Assembly: GCA_900769985.1 (NCBI GenBank)
Contig: CAAGIS010000234.1
Coordinates: 1-28,147 of the forward strand
Direction of reading: 5' to 3'
Length of the DNA: 28,147 nt
From: Spirochaetia bacterium
GTDB lineage: Bacteria > Spirochaetota > Spirochaetia > Treponematales > Treponemataceae
Shown: positions 9,901 to 16,938 of the stretch, in pieces
Position numbering within the stretch: the first letter of the stretch is position 1
Layout of the letters: each line of letters starts with the position of its first letter
The notes under the pieces: generated by a model
What the model was told of the DNA's origin: nothing
What the model saw: the letters and a program-made list of their open reading frames with translations, nothing else
Databases searched by the model: none
Translations under genes and position numbers: made by a program

Positions 9901-10273
9901 ATTCTTCCCGAGTGAAGGTACAGAAATGATTCAGCCAATCAGTATGACAGTTCTCGGTGGATTAAGCTTTGGTTCTCTTATGACACTGTTCGTAATGCCT
10001 TCTTTGTACTACATCTTTAATGCCGGAAACGAACGCAAAGTCAGAAGAGTAAACAAAAAATTAAAGAAGCTTTACGCTGCACGTGACAACGGAACTGGCT
10101 ATACTGCAAAAACAAATCTTGTAATTTCAAAACTTGAAAACAAAAAAGCAAAACTTGAATCACAAGATGCTGAACGCGAAGCAAACATTTCTGCAGTTGC
10201 AATTGAAGAAAAAAAGACAACCCGCATAAATAAAGTTGCCAGTTCAGAGGAGGACAAAAATGGAAGCAACTAA
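6920..10273 (+). CDS. RND efflux pump, inner membrane permease (AcrB/HAE family)
   Basis: A 1117-residue RND transporter with the standard duplicated layout: TM1 near 12-30, a large periplasmic porter loop, TM2-6 (about 335-500), TM7 near 548-570, the second porter loop, and TM8-12 (about 870-1033). The proton-relay region reads GMLVDNSIVVLENIY, so the first acidic residue of the AcrB Asp pair is kept and the second is Asn, as in many RND pumps outside the AcrB group. The second half has the matching VGMIVNNGIVLVDY. An 84-residue Lys/Glu-rich cytoplasmic tail (about 1034-1117) extends beyond TM12, longer than in AcrB. It would drive proton-coupled export of drugs, lipids or other hydrophobic compounds through the adaptor and TolC protein; the substrate is unknown. 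The last 14 bases overlap the next gene. Confidence 0.95.
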   Translation: MTLSERSVNKPTTVLMIFILLIAFGIYATFNLPIDRFPEMELPYILISTTYENAGPEEVEQSVTRTLESSLSSVSGLKKLSSESSTGSSLIYLEMNYGVNLDEAVNGCRDKIDIVRKYLPDDADSPIIFKMDPSMMPIMGISIKGNRTPEELRKLAEDTIQPKLEQIDGIASANISGGREKCIRVDIPRDRLEAYNLTITDVAKLIGAQNVQSAGGSITSGDINYTIQAAGKYKSLEDVKNTVISWKATTAEAGAAPMVRTIKLRDIADVYEGYEKETSLSFMNGSPCVSLMLQRQSGKNAVAAAEKVRKQMAKVKKTLPADIEVVEVWNTTDSIKETIIAVVQSVVEGALLAILVLVIFLRSFKSTFIVAISIPVSLLITLILMYLRGMTINMISLAGLLIGVGMLVDNSIVVLENIYSYRQKDAKPKVAAMLGSQEMVSAITSSTLTTVCIFLPMIMLQSKMGMIGQLLNDLSMTIIFSLLCSLVVAITLVPVLSSSVLVVDNVGDKRDSSKTGKVNRALGQFFDKLDYVYSNAVKKTLHHKKVLLLCIIALFFASIFVIVKIGFVFMPSTETSNVTLDVEMPKGTRIEITEAVVKEMEAIIQKELVGIQTLSSSVGGSGFTSSSSDTNVATIRIKLYPEKERKHGYDSAETAKAKLRPYFTKIPGADISVSQGNENMSSGLVVDIRCDDLKKLSAITKQIEDLLKEKTGDFVTNVSSNLEDGLPEAKIIFDRDLMYTLALNVYSVGAEIKANIDGITATRYEDEGDEIDLIVSLAEEDKTELTDLDSIFVTNGNGKRIPLSSFAHYEEDTAPVSVMRQDQARMTQITLTPAKGYSLQDIQNKVNTLIAENIPQEDNVTISFSGDSEDFAEALVNFAVVILMAAALVFAVMASQFESFKDPFIVIFTLPLAFIGVAAIYLVSGQLLSIVTVFGFLMLVGMIVNNGIVLVDYTNLLRKRGYALEDACVEAARSRLRPILMSTLTTILSLVPMAFFPSEGTEMIQPISMTVLGGLSFGSLMTLFVMPSLYYIFNAGNERKVRRVNKKLKKLYAARDNGTGYTAKTNLVISKLENKKAKLESQDAEREANISAVAIEEKKTTRINKVASSEEDKNGSN

Positions 10274-10562
10274 ATTAGTTCGTGTAGAAATTATTTTTTC
10301 TCAAGCCGTTGAAGAAGACTTCTTTGAAACTTTCAGAAAAGAAAAAGTTGCGTACCATTATTCAAAAATACATGGCGTAACCGGCGCTGGATTAAGCAAT
10401 CCAAAACTCGGAGATGCAATCTGGCCTCAGTTAAACGAAATGTTCGTCATCTATTGTGATAATGAAGAAGCAGAAAAAATAATTGCAGTTGTAGAAAAAT
10501 TAAGGGAACATTATCCTGCAGAAGGAATTGCATGCTTTACATCTTCTGCAGAAAGCAGATAA
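10260..10562 (+). CDS. PG0541-family transporter-associated small protein
   Basis: A 100-residue protein (MEATKLVRVEIIFSQAVEEDF...), with alternating strands and helices reminiscent of ferredoxin-like/P-II-like folds. Small proteins of this kind directly follow RND pump genes in Bacteroidota and other diderms and are named after P. gingivalis PG0541 (family knowledge; match made by eye). The ATG at 10260 lies inside the pump gene (14-base overlap), and its ribosome site AGAGGAGGA is also within pump codons. Expression should therefore be coupled to the pump, and a role in regulating or assembling it is plausible but unproven. The frame extends 8 codons upstream, but the start at 10260 has by far the better ribosome site. 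Confidence 0.8.
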   Translation: MEATKLVRVEIIFSQAVEEDFFETFRKEKVAYHYSKIHGVTGAGLSNPKLGDAIWPQLNEMFVIYCDNEEAEKIIAVVEKLREHYPAEGIACFTSSAESR

Positions 10563-10596
10563 TATTAAGTTCTTCTTAAATTAAACCAAAACAAAA

Positions 10597-10632
10597 AAGG
10601 CTGTCTGATAATTCACCTTGTCAGGCAGCCTT
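10597..10632 (+). terminator. Intrinsic terminator of the efflux operon
   Basis: AAGGCTGTCTGA (10597-10608) pairs with TCAGGCAGCCTT (10621-10632) over 12 positions with one G-U pair, around a 12-base loop. An A-run precedes it, while only a short T-rich stretch (TTCTGTT) follows. It lies 35 bases after the PG0541-type stop codon and ends 11 bases before the next gene. Confidence 0.75.
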
Positions 10633-10643
10633 CTGTTAATACC

Positions 10644-11576
10644 GTGAAATACTTATCTGTAAACGAATATTACAAAAAAACATTCGGTCATAAAGTCTAC
10701 AAGCTTTCGCTTGATGCAGGCTGCACCTGTCCTACAAGAGATGGAACTAAAGGTTACGGCGGCTGCATTTTTTGCAGTGCAAGTGGTTCAGGAGAATTTT
10801 CGTCAGACAAAAATCTGTCAATTACAGAACAAATCGAAAAAGCAAAATTACTCGTTCAGAATAAAATAAAAAACGAAAATCTCTCGTCCGCAAATTACAT
10901 CGCATACTTTCAGAATTTTACAAACACTTACGGCGATGAAAACTCACTTATACAAAAATACACAGAAGCTCTCAATAATCCCTCGATAGCAGGAATATCA
11001 ATTGCAACCCGTCCTGACTGCCTGTCACAGTCAATCCTCAAAAAAATAAACGAACTTTCAAAAACAGAATTTCCCGTTCCGCTCAAAAAACAGCAAAAAC
11101 ATTTTTCAATCGAATTAGGATTGCAGACTTCATGTCAGAAGTCAGTTGAATACATCAACCGCCGTTATCAAAACGAAGAATATACAGATGCAGTTTTGCG
11201 CATCAAAAAAATAAATCCTGATATTCACATCGTAACACACATTATTTTTGGACTGCCAGGTGAAACAGAAGAAGACATGCTGAACTCCGTAAAGTTTGCA
11301 GTCAATGCAAAAACAGACGGAATTAAAATTCAAGTTCTTAATGTTTTAAAAGGCACACGGCTCGAAGACGAATATTTAAAAACAAAATTTCATATCATGC
11401 AGAGCGATGAGTATTTTGAACTCGTAAAAAAAGCGCTAAAAATCATTCCGCCGGAAACAGTAATTCACAGGCTTACAGGTGACGGCGCAAAACGGCTTTT
11501 AATCGAACCTAAATGGGTCAGCGACAAAAAATTTGTCTTAAACAATTTCTTAAACAAAATTTTATATAGCATTTAA
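10644..11576 (+). CDS. TIGR01212-family radical SAM protein (YhcC-like)
   Basis: This 310-residue protein has the radical SAM cysteine motif in the form found in TIGR01212/YhcC: C29-P-T-R-D-G-T-K-G-Y-G-G-C41-I-F-C44 (C-x11-C-x2-C), with an extra Cys27. An Elp3/MiaB-like (beta/alpha) barrel follows, with FQNFTNTY, GISIATRPDCL, IELGLQTS and HIIFGLPGETEEDML as recognisable core strands. It would bind a 4Fe-4S cluster and cleave S-adenosylmethionine; the substrate of the family is unknown to me. The start is a GTG at 10644 with no visible ribosome site, chosen because the N-terminus (KTFGHKVYKLSLDAGCTCP) aligns with the family and no ATG is available upstream. It stands just past a terminator, so its promoter is unclear. 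Confidence 0.88.
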   Translation: MKYLSVNEYYKKTFGHKVYKLSLDAGCTCPTRDGTKGYGGCIFCSASGSGEFSSDKNLSITEQIEKAKLLVQNKIKNENLSSANYIAYFQNFTNTYGDENSLIQKYTEALNNPSIAGISIATRPDCLSQSILKKINELSKTEFPVPLKKQQKHFSIELGLQTSCQKSVEYINRRYQNEEYTDAVLRIKKINPDIHIVTHIIFGLPGETEEDMLNSVKFAVNAKTDGIKIQVLNVLKGTRLEDEYLKTKFHIMQSDEYFELVKKALKIIPPETVIHRLTGDGAKRLLIEPKWVSDKKFVLNNFLNKILYSI

Positions 11577-11609
11577 ATTTTTTATAGAAAACATTATAGT
11601 ATTTTTACT

Positions 11610-14354
11610 ATGGAAAATTTTTTCTCTACAGTTATCATTTATCCGCTAACACAAATAATCGAAGTTTCTTACGTTTTTTTTAACCGCTTTTTTAAAAATC
11701 CCGGAATCTCAGTAATCGGAGTAAGCCTTGCCGTTACGCTTCTATGTCTTCCGCTTTATATCGTAGCAGAACGCTGGCAGCAAATTCAGCGCAATACAGA
11801 AGCAAAATTAAAACCGCGTACAGACAAAATAAAACAGGCATTTAAAGGTGACGAGCAGTATATGATGCTCAACACATATTACAGACAGAATCATTACCAT
11901 CCGTTAATGGCATTGCGCTCATCGTTCGGGCTGTTAATTCAGATTCCGTTTTTTATTGCTGCTTACAGTTTCCTGTCGAATATGGAAGCATTAAAAGGTC
12001 AGTCATTTTTGTTCATCAAAGACATGGGTGCGCCAGACAGACTTTTTGCCATCGGTTCTTTTTATGTAAACATTCTGCCTGTTGCAATGACGGCAATAAA
12101 CATCATCGCCGGTGCAATTTATACAAAAGGATTTGCCGTAAAAGAAAAAGTCCAGATTTACGGAATGGCACTGGTTTTTCTTGTCCTGCTTTATAACAGT
12201 CCGTCAGGTCTCGTTTTGTACTGGACGATGAACAATATTTTTTCGCTAATTAAAAACATTTTTTACAAATTAAAAAATCCGCTAAAAGTTCTCTACGGAA
12301 TTTTGTGTGCCGTTGTCATTGCAATGGACATCTACCTGATTTTCTTTTTTAACAAATCAAGCAGGATTGTATATCTGAGGATTGCTGCAGTAATCTGGTT
12401 TACAAGCCTTCTTTTTATTCCGTTTATCGTAAAAGCTTTTAATCATCTTGCAGACAAAATTTTAAAACCAGTCGCAGACGACAAAAAACTTCGCTTTGGA
12501 ATTTTTATTTTTGCCTCTGTCGGCTGCTGTCTTTTGACAGGGCTTGTTCTGCCTTCTTTGCTTGTTTCTTCAAGCGTTCAGGAATTTGCAGATATTGCAG
12601 ATTACGGTTGTCCAAACTTTTTTGTATGGAATACTTTTTTTCAATGTGCAGGACTTTTTATTTTCTGGCCTGTCTGCATTTATTTTTTGTTCCATAAAAA
12701 AATCCAGACTTTGATGACTTTGTTCTTAAGCTGCTTTTTAGTCTGCGCTCTTTTAAATGCGTTTGCATTTGCAGGCGATTACGGAACTATGAACCAGTGG
12801 CTCGTCTTTATTGGCGGAGTACGTTTTGATAAAGCAGGTGTTTTACTTCTGAACATTGTAACTATATTTATTTTAGTTGCAGCAGTTATTCTTCTTATGA
12901 AATTTTTTCCTAAATTCTTGTCGTCAATTCTGCTTGTTGCATGCCTCGGATTTTTTACATTCGGAATCGTAAACGTAAACTCAATCAACAAAAAATACAC
13001 AGATTACAAAAACAATATAAGTTTGCAAAACACATCTTCTACGTTAAAACCAGAATTTCATTTGAGCAAGACAGGAAAAAACGTAATCGTCATTATGATT
13101 GACAGAGCGATGAGTGCTTTTGTTGAATCTGTTTTTGAAGAATCTCCTGAGTTGTACAATAACTACGACGGCTTTACTTTTTACAAAAACTGCGCTTCAT
13201 TTCACGGGCACACAATTTTTGGCGCACCAAGTTTATTCGGCGGATATGAATACACACCATGGGAACGCGAAAAGCGCAACGACAAAACACTCAAAGAACA
13301 GCACAACGAAAGCCTCTTGCTCATGCCGCGCGTTTTTACGGAACAGGCTGATTTTTCGGCAACGATTGCAGATTCTTCTTGGGCAGACTGGTCATGGATT
13401 CCAAATATGCACATCGCAGATGATTATCCGAAAATTGAAGGAAAGAACTTAAATACAAAATACAATTTTGAATTTGAAAAACGACATCCGGATTTAAAAT
13501 CAAATCCAAATCTCCTTGCAAAAGTTTTAAAGCGCGATTTCTTTTGGGTAAGCCTGTTTAGGGAAGCCCCGATGGTATTGCGGCCGTTCATTTTTTACGA
13601 TGAGACATGGTGGAATTCTGAAAACGTAGAAAAAATTTCTCCATTTCCAAGCCAATATGCTGAACTTTATTTTTTGCCGGAAATTACAGATTTTAATTCT
13701 AAAAGCGAAAATAACTTCATCTATTTTGTAAATGAGCTTACACACGATGCATGTAAACTTGAAGCACCTGACTACGTTCCTGTAAAAAACGTCACTTCAA
13801 GCGGAAAAGGAAAATTTGCCGATGATGCTTATTATGACGTAAACGCAGCAGCCTTGCTCCGCATCGGAAAATGGCTCAAATATTTGCAGACAGAAAATTG
13901 TTATAACAACACAAGAATCATAATCGTATCTGACCATGGCGGCGGGTCTGCTGTTGATAAAGCAGAATTTGAAGATTTTGACAATCCGGTTCTCGATGTT
14001 CCTGGACGAAAAGACCATCTCAAAGACCGCTACCACCCGGTTCTCTTAGTAAAAGATTTTAACTCTCACGGAAAATTAAAAACAGACATGAATTTTATGA
14101 CAAACGCAGATGTTCCGCTTCTTGCATTTAAGGACATAATAAAAAATCCAGTAAATCCTTTTACAGGCAATCCTGTTACAGACAAAATAAAACATCGTGA
14201 CGGTGCCGTGATTTTAACTCCCTTTATCTGGAACGCAGATCAGTTGATTGATATGTATTCAATTCCTGCAAAAGAAAATGAATGGTACACTGTAAAAGAC
14301 AATATCTTTGAAAGCAAAAACTGGGTACAGGGAATTTCTGAGTCAGCAAAATAA
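11610..14354 (+). CDS. YidC/Oxa1-like domain fused to a sulfatase-superfamily (phospho)transferase
   Basis: A 914-residue polytopic protein with three parts. Residues 1-220 look like the YidC/Oxa1 insertase core: LLCLPLYIVAERWQQIQ, LLIQIPFFIAAYSFLSNME, and NSPSGLVLYWTMNNIFSLIK. Residues about 225-465 add roughly seven more membrane helices. Residues about 490-900 form an alkaline-phosphatase/sulfatase-superfamily domain like LtaS or EptA: metal ligand D498 in VIVIMIDRAM, probable nucleophile T535 in GHTIFGAPSLFGG, H712, D775-H776 in VSDHGG, and H809. The arginine expected in the YidC groove (as in IIVRxxLLPL) is replaced by T43. A role adding a phospho-substituent (phosphoethanolamine or phosphoglycerol type) to a glycan or lipid is inferred from the domain and from the glycosyltransferase 15 bases downstream. 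There is no ribosome site before the ATG; TATAGT at 11595-11600 could be a -10 for a leaderless message, but no -35 is seen. Confidence 0.85.
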   Translation: MENFFSTVIIYPLTQIIEVSYVFFNRFFKNPGISVIGVSLAVTLLCLPLYIVAERWQQIQRNTEAKLKPRTDKIKQAFKGDEQYMMLNTYYRQNHYHPLMALRSSFGLLIQIPFFIAAYSFLSNMEALKGQSFLFIKDMGAPDRLFAIGSFYVNILPVAMTAINIIAGAIYTKGFAVKEKVQIYGMALVFLVLLYNSPSGLVLYWTMNNIFSLIKNIFYKLKNPLKVLYGILCAVVIAMDIYLIFFFNKSSRIVYLRIAAVIWFTSLLFIPFIVKAFNHLADKILKPVADDKKLRFGIFIFASVGCCLLTGLVLPSLLVSSSVQEFADIADYGCPNFFVWNTFFQCAGLFIFWPVCIYFLFHKKIQTLMTLFLSCFLVCALLNAFAFAGDYGTMNQWLVFIGGVRFDKAGVLLLNIVTIFILVAAVILLMKFFPKFLSSILLVACLGFFTFGIVNVNSINKKYTDYKNNISLQNTSSTLKPEFHLSKTGKNVIVIMIDRAMSAFVESVFEESPELYNNYDGFTFYKNCASFHGHTIFGAPSLFGGYEYTPWEREKRNDKTLKEQHNESLLLMPRVFTEQADFSATIADSSWADWSWIPNMHIADDYPKIEGKNLNTKYNFEFEKRHPDLKSNPNLLAKVLKRDFFWVSLFREAPMVLRPFIFYDETWWNSENVEKISPFPSQYAELYFLPEITDFNSKSENNFIYFVNELTHDACKLEAPDYVPVKNVTSSGKGKFADDAYYDVNAAALLRIGKWLKYLQTENCYNNTRIIIVSDHGGGSAVDKAEFEDFDNPVLDVPGRKDHLKDRYHPVLLVKDFNSHGKLKTDMNFMTNADVPLLAFKDIIKNPVNPFTGNPVTDKIKHRDGAVILTPFIWNADQLIDMYSIPAKENEWYTVKDNIFESKNWVQGISESAK

Positions 14355-14369
14355 ATAAGGAATAACAAA

Positions 14370-15398
14370 ATGAAACAGCAGATAAATTATTACACGCTTT
14401 TATATATTAACGAAAACGAAACTTCTCTCGGCAACGGACTTTCTGGCAAGTATTCAGAGAAAATTGAAAAATACGTAAACTGCTGCTCTTCGCTTAACAG
14501 TTCGCTTATCCTGCACAATCAGCCAAAATTAAAAGTCATTACAAACAATGCTGAATTAATAAATAAAATTGACAGCAATCTTGACTGCATTCAAATGAAA
14601 TTTAAAACAAAAGTAGATTCTTCAATTCCGTTTGCTTCGGCACACTGCAAGCTTGACGTCTTTTCATACTTTTCAACTCTCCCGGAAAATTGTTACAGCA
14701 TACTGCTTGACAGCGACGTCCTTTGTATAAACGACACAGCTCCGATAATGAAAAACATCGCAAGCGGAATTCCTATAGCATACGACATTACAGACCAGCA
14801 GTTTCAGGGAATCGGCACAGAACGCGTCTGCAAGGACAAAGAACTTTTAATAAAAAAAGTCTTAAGAGAAAAAACAGATTTTACGTCAAGCGGATTTTGG
14901 GCAGGTGGTGAATTTATCGGAGGTACAGCAGACTTTTATAAAACGCTTTACAATATGTGCAAAAAAATTCTTCCTGTCTATCTTGAAAACTGCAAAAAAC
15001 TTTTTCACAACGGAGATGAAATGATTGTATCCTGTGCATTGGAAATTTTAATCCGGCAAAAAAAAGTTTTTGTCTTTGATGCAGGAACTTTCGGAATAAT
15101 CGGCAGATATTATGATTCAAGTACTAATCACGTTCAGCATATCTGGAAATATTTTAAGAAAAATATGTTCGTCCACTTACCGATGGATAAAGATTTTCTC
15201 GGAACAAAAAAACTCGATTTTTCAAGTTCAGAAAAACTGATGTCCTCTCTTGAATCAGAACTTTACAAAAACAAAACGTTTATTAGAGCAACAGTCCGCG
15301 CAGACTGCCTGCTCCAAAAACTGACAGCTGCCTTTTATAAAACAAGGGCATTGATAAAACAGCTTTCCGGCCACGGCAGCGAACCGGTTGTGTATTAG
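14370..15398 (+). CDS. Putative GT-A fold glycosyltransferase
   Basis: A 342-residue, mostly soluble protein without a signal peptide. The first half has a nucleotide-sugar-transferase layout: YYTLLYINENE at the start, HCKLDVFSYF, then the metal/nucleotide motif ILLDSDVLCI with D114-S-D116 (DxD). A later segment (SSGFWAGGEFIGGTADFYK, then HNGDEMIVSCALEIL) resembles the acceptor-side region of GT8-like or galactosyltransferase-like enzymes. It would transfer a sugar in the cytoplasm; donor and acceptor are unknown. It starts 15 bases after the YidC-sulfatase gene with AAGGAA before the ATG, so the two are probably co-expressed and may act on the same envelope glycan. It ends 25 bases before the convergent XRE gene. 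Confidence 0.7.
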   Translation: MKQQINYYTLLYINENETSLGNGLSGKYSEKIEKYVNCCSSLNSSLILHNQPKLKVITNNAELINKIDSNLDCIQMKFKTKVDSSIPFASAHCKLDVFSYFSTLPENCYSILLDSDVLCINDTAPIMKNIASGIPIAYDITDQQFQGIGTERVCKDKELLIKKVLREKTDFTSSGFWAGGEFIGGTADFYKTLYNMCKKILPVYLENCKKLFHNGDEMIVSCALEILIRQKKVFVFDAGTFGIIGRYYDSSTNHVQHIWKYFKKNMFVHLPMDKDFLGTKKLDFSSSEKLMSSLESELYKNKTFIRATVRADCLLQKLTAAFYKTRALIKQLSGHGSEPVVY

Positions 15399-15423
15399 AC
15401 AGGTTTTAGAAAGAAATCTGGAA

Positions 15424-15687
15424 TTACAAAGAATCCAGCAAATTTCTAATCGACTCTTTTAAAAAAACATATTTTGAATAATATGAATCCTCTTTTGAGC
15501 TGCAAAGAAATTCAACAGTAGTTCCTAATGCCTGTGCAAGTTTTACTGCATCTGAAGCCCGGGGTTCTGTACCTGCGTGACGCATAGAAGAAATAGTTGT
15601 TTCAGAAAGTCCCGTTTTTTGAGAAATCCACCTGTATGAAGTATTCTGTTCTTCTCTGAGAAGATCTACCGTATCCCAAAATGCCAT
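15424..15687 (-). CDS. XRE/Cro-CI-family DNA-binding regulator
   Basis: An 87-residue protein with one HTH_3 domain at about residues 5-62. The helix-turn-helix reads SYRWISQKTGLSETTISSMR, and helix 4-5 continues as AVKLAQALGTTVEFL. The short C-terminal tail (SYYSKYVFLKESIRNLLDSL) has no sensor domain, so it may dimerise through it. The gene is divergent from the heptose operon, sharing a 128-base region with repeated ATAAGTA elements and a perfect palindrome, which makes control of that operon plausible. No ribosome site precedes the ATG at 15687; TATAAT abuts it directly. A leaderless message is possible. Confidence 0.8.
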   Translation of the reverse strand: MAFWDTVDLLREEQNTSYRWISQKTGLSETTISSMRHAGTEPRASDAVKLAQALGTTVEFLCSSKEDSYYSKYVFLKESIRNLLDSL

Positions 15688-15709
15688 ATTATAGAATATA
15701 TAATGAAAA

Positions 15710-15758
15710 AATACTTATTTCCGTAGTTTTTTACTTGATAAATCCGAACATAAGTATT
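15710..15758. repeat. Inverted repeat AATACTTAT/ATAAGTATT in divergent promoter
   Basis: AATACTTAT (15710-15718) and ATAAGTATT (15750-15758) are perfect 9-base inverted arms. A third ATAAGTA copy lies at 15769-15775, 19 bases (about two helix turns) from the second. The second copy covers the spacer and the start of the -10 box of the heptose promoter. These are likely operator half-sites, probably for the XRE protein. Confidence 0.6.
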
Positions 15759-15763
15759 AATAT
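15735..15763 (+). promoter_or_regulatory. Sigma70-type promoter of the heptose/O-antigen operon
   Basis: TTGATA (15735-15740) and TAATAT (15758-15763) have an ideal 17-base spacing. The predicted start near 15770 leaves a leader of about 45 bases before the gmhB ATG at 15816. Confidence 0.65.
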
Positions 15764-15773
15764 AACCCATAAG

Positions 15774-15787
15774 TACGAAATTTCGTA
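15774..15787. promoter_or_regulatory. Perfect 14-bp palindrome at the transcription start, candidate operator
   Basis: TACGAAATTTCGTA is perfectly self-complementary. It starts just downstream of the predicted transcription start and overlaps the third ATAAGTA element. It could be bound by the XRE dimer and block the heptose operon; this is inferred from placement. Confidence 0.55.
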
Positions 15788-15815
15788 TTTTTAGAAATTT
15801 TGCCAGAATAAAGCG

Positions 15816-16337
15816 ATGAAACAAAAATGTGTTTTTCTAGACAGAGACGGAACAATAAATATTGATAAAAATTATCTGTATAAAAAAGATGATTTTGAAT
15901 ATTTACCAGGTGCTTTGCAGGGATTGAAAAATTTATGTGACAATAATTTTTTATTATTTATCATAACAAATCAATCAGGTATTGCACGGGGATTTTACTC
16001 AAAAGAAGATTTTTTATCGCTGACAGAATGGATGCTTAACGATTTGGAAAAGCGTGGCATCAAAATTCAAAAAGTATATTTTTGTCCTCATCTAGACGAA
16101 CAATGCGACTGCAGAAAACCAAAAACTGCATTATTTCATCAGGCAATAAAAGAATTTGATATTGATATAGAACAGTCCTATGCAATCGGTGACAAAGAAA
16201 GAGATGTTGCAATCTGCAAAGAAACTGACTGCCATGGAATTGTGCTGTATTCAACAGAAAATTCTACGAATAAAAATATCAGTTATATACAAGGCGGCTT
16301 AGAAAACGCCAGTAATATAATTTTAAAAAGAGGTTAA
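15816..16337 (+). CDS. gmhB: D-glycero-D-manno-heptose-1,7-bisphosphate 7-phosphatase
   Basis: A 173-residue HAD-superfamily phosphatase, the usual GmhB length. The catalytic motif is D9-R-D11-G-T, with D9 as nucleophile and D11 as acid/base. Motif II is TNQSGIARG, and motif III/IV is GDKERDV. The zinc knuckle typical of GmhB is complete: C90-P-H92...C97-D-C99-R-K-P. It removes the C7 phosphate of heptose 1,7-bisphosphate to give heptose 1-phosphate in the cytoplasm. It is the first gene after the promoter at 15735-15763, and gmhA follows 6 bases after its stop, with the kinase and nucleotidyltransferase next. The related histidinol-phosphatase family is excluded by this context. Confidence 0.93.
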   Translation: MKQKCVFLDRDGTINIDKNYLYKKDDFEYLPGALQGLKNLCDNNFLLFIITNQSGIARGFYSKEDFLSLTEWMLNDLEKRGIKIQKVYFCPHLDEQCDCRKPKTALFHQAIKEFDIDIEQSYAIGDKERDVAICKETDCHGIVLYSTENSTNKNISYIQGGLENASNIILKRG

Positions 16338-16343
16338 AAAAAA

Positions 16344-16922
16344 ATGAAGGACTGGGTTGAAAAAATTCTTCAAGAAAAAAGTGAATTATTAAATCAGATA
16401 AAATTTACAGGTTATCTTGAAAAAGTTGAACTCGCAGGAAGTGAAGTTGTTTCATGTCTGAAATCTAACGGTAAAATTCTTCTTGCCGGCAATGGAGGAA
16501 GTGCCGCTGATGCCCAGCACTTTGCAGGAGAAATCATAGGGCGTTTTACAATGGAACGAAAAAGCCTTCCTGCCATTTCTCTGTGCGTTGATCCAAGTGT
16601 CATGACTTGCATAGGCAATGACTACGGCTATGAACAGGTTTTTGCACGTCAAGTTGAAGGACTTGGAAATTCACAGGACATCTTTATCGGAATTTCAACA
16701 AGCGGAAATTCAAAAAACATCATCGAAGCTCTTAAAGCCGCAAAAAATAAAAATATGAAGACAATCTGCTTTCTCGGAAAGGACGGCGGACAAATCAAAT
16801 CTATGTGCGATTATCCACTTGTAGTTCCGTCTAACTGCACTCCAAGAATTCAAGAAATTCATACTTTTACAGTTCACATTTTATGCCAGTTAATCGAAAA
16901 AGAAATCTTTGAAAATAAATAA
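16344..16922 (+). CDS. gmhA: Sedoheptulose-7-phosphate isomerase
   Basis: A 192-residue SIS-domain protein. It converts sedoheptulose 7-phosphate to D-glycero-D-manno-heptose 7-phosphate, the first step of heptose synthesis. The phosphate-binding loop is LLAGNGGSAADAQHFAGE (47-63), with the second SIS loop at GISTSGNSKNI. Zinc ligands H59, E63, Q170 and H178 keep the spacing of E. coli GmhA (H61, E65, Q172, H180). AGAGG lies upstream, but a run of nine A residues ending in the start codon sits between it and the ATG. The end overlaps an alternative upstream start of the next gene, but not its preferred one. Confidence 0.95.
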   Translation: MKDWVEKILQEKSELLNQIKFTGYLEKVELAGSEVVSCLKSNGKILLAGNGGSAADAQHFAGEIIGRFTMERKSLPAISLCVDPSVMTCIGNDYGYEQVFARQVEGLGNSQDIFIGISTSGNSKNIIEALKAAKNKNMKTICFLGKDGGQIKSMCDYPLVVPSNCTPRIQEIHTFTVHILCQLIEKEIFENK

Positions 16923-16938
16923 ACGGGTCTATTGCATT

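Noticed and set aside
11595..11600. TATAGT as a firm promoter for the YidC-sulfatase gene
   Set aside because: No -35 element is found, and the spacing would give an almost leaderless message; left as a remark in that entry.
16336..16344. A9 run between ribosome site and gmhA start as a phase-variation tract
   Set aside because: Long A-runs are frequent throughout this AT-rich window, and the position changes only spacer length. Without reads there is no sign of variation.
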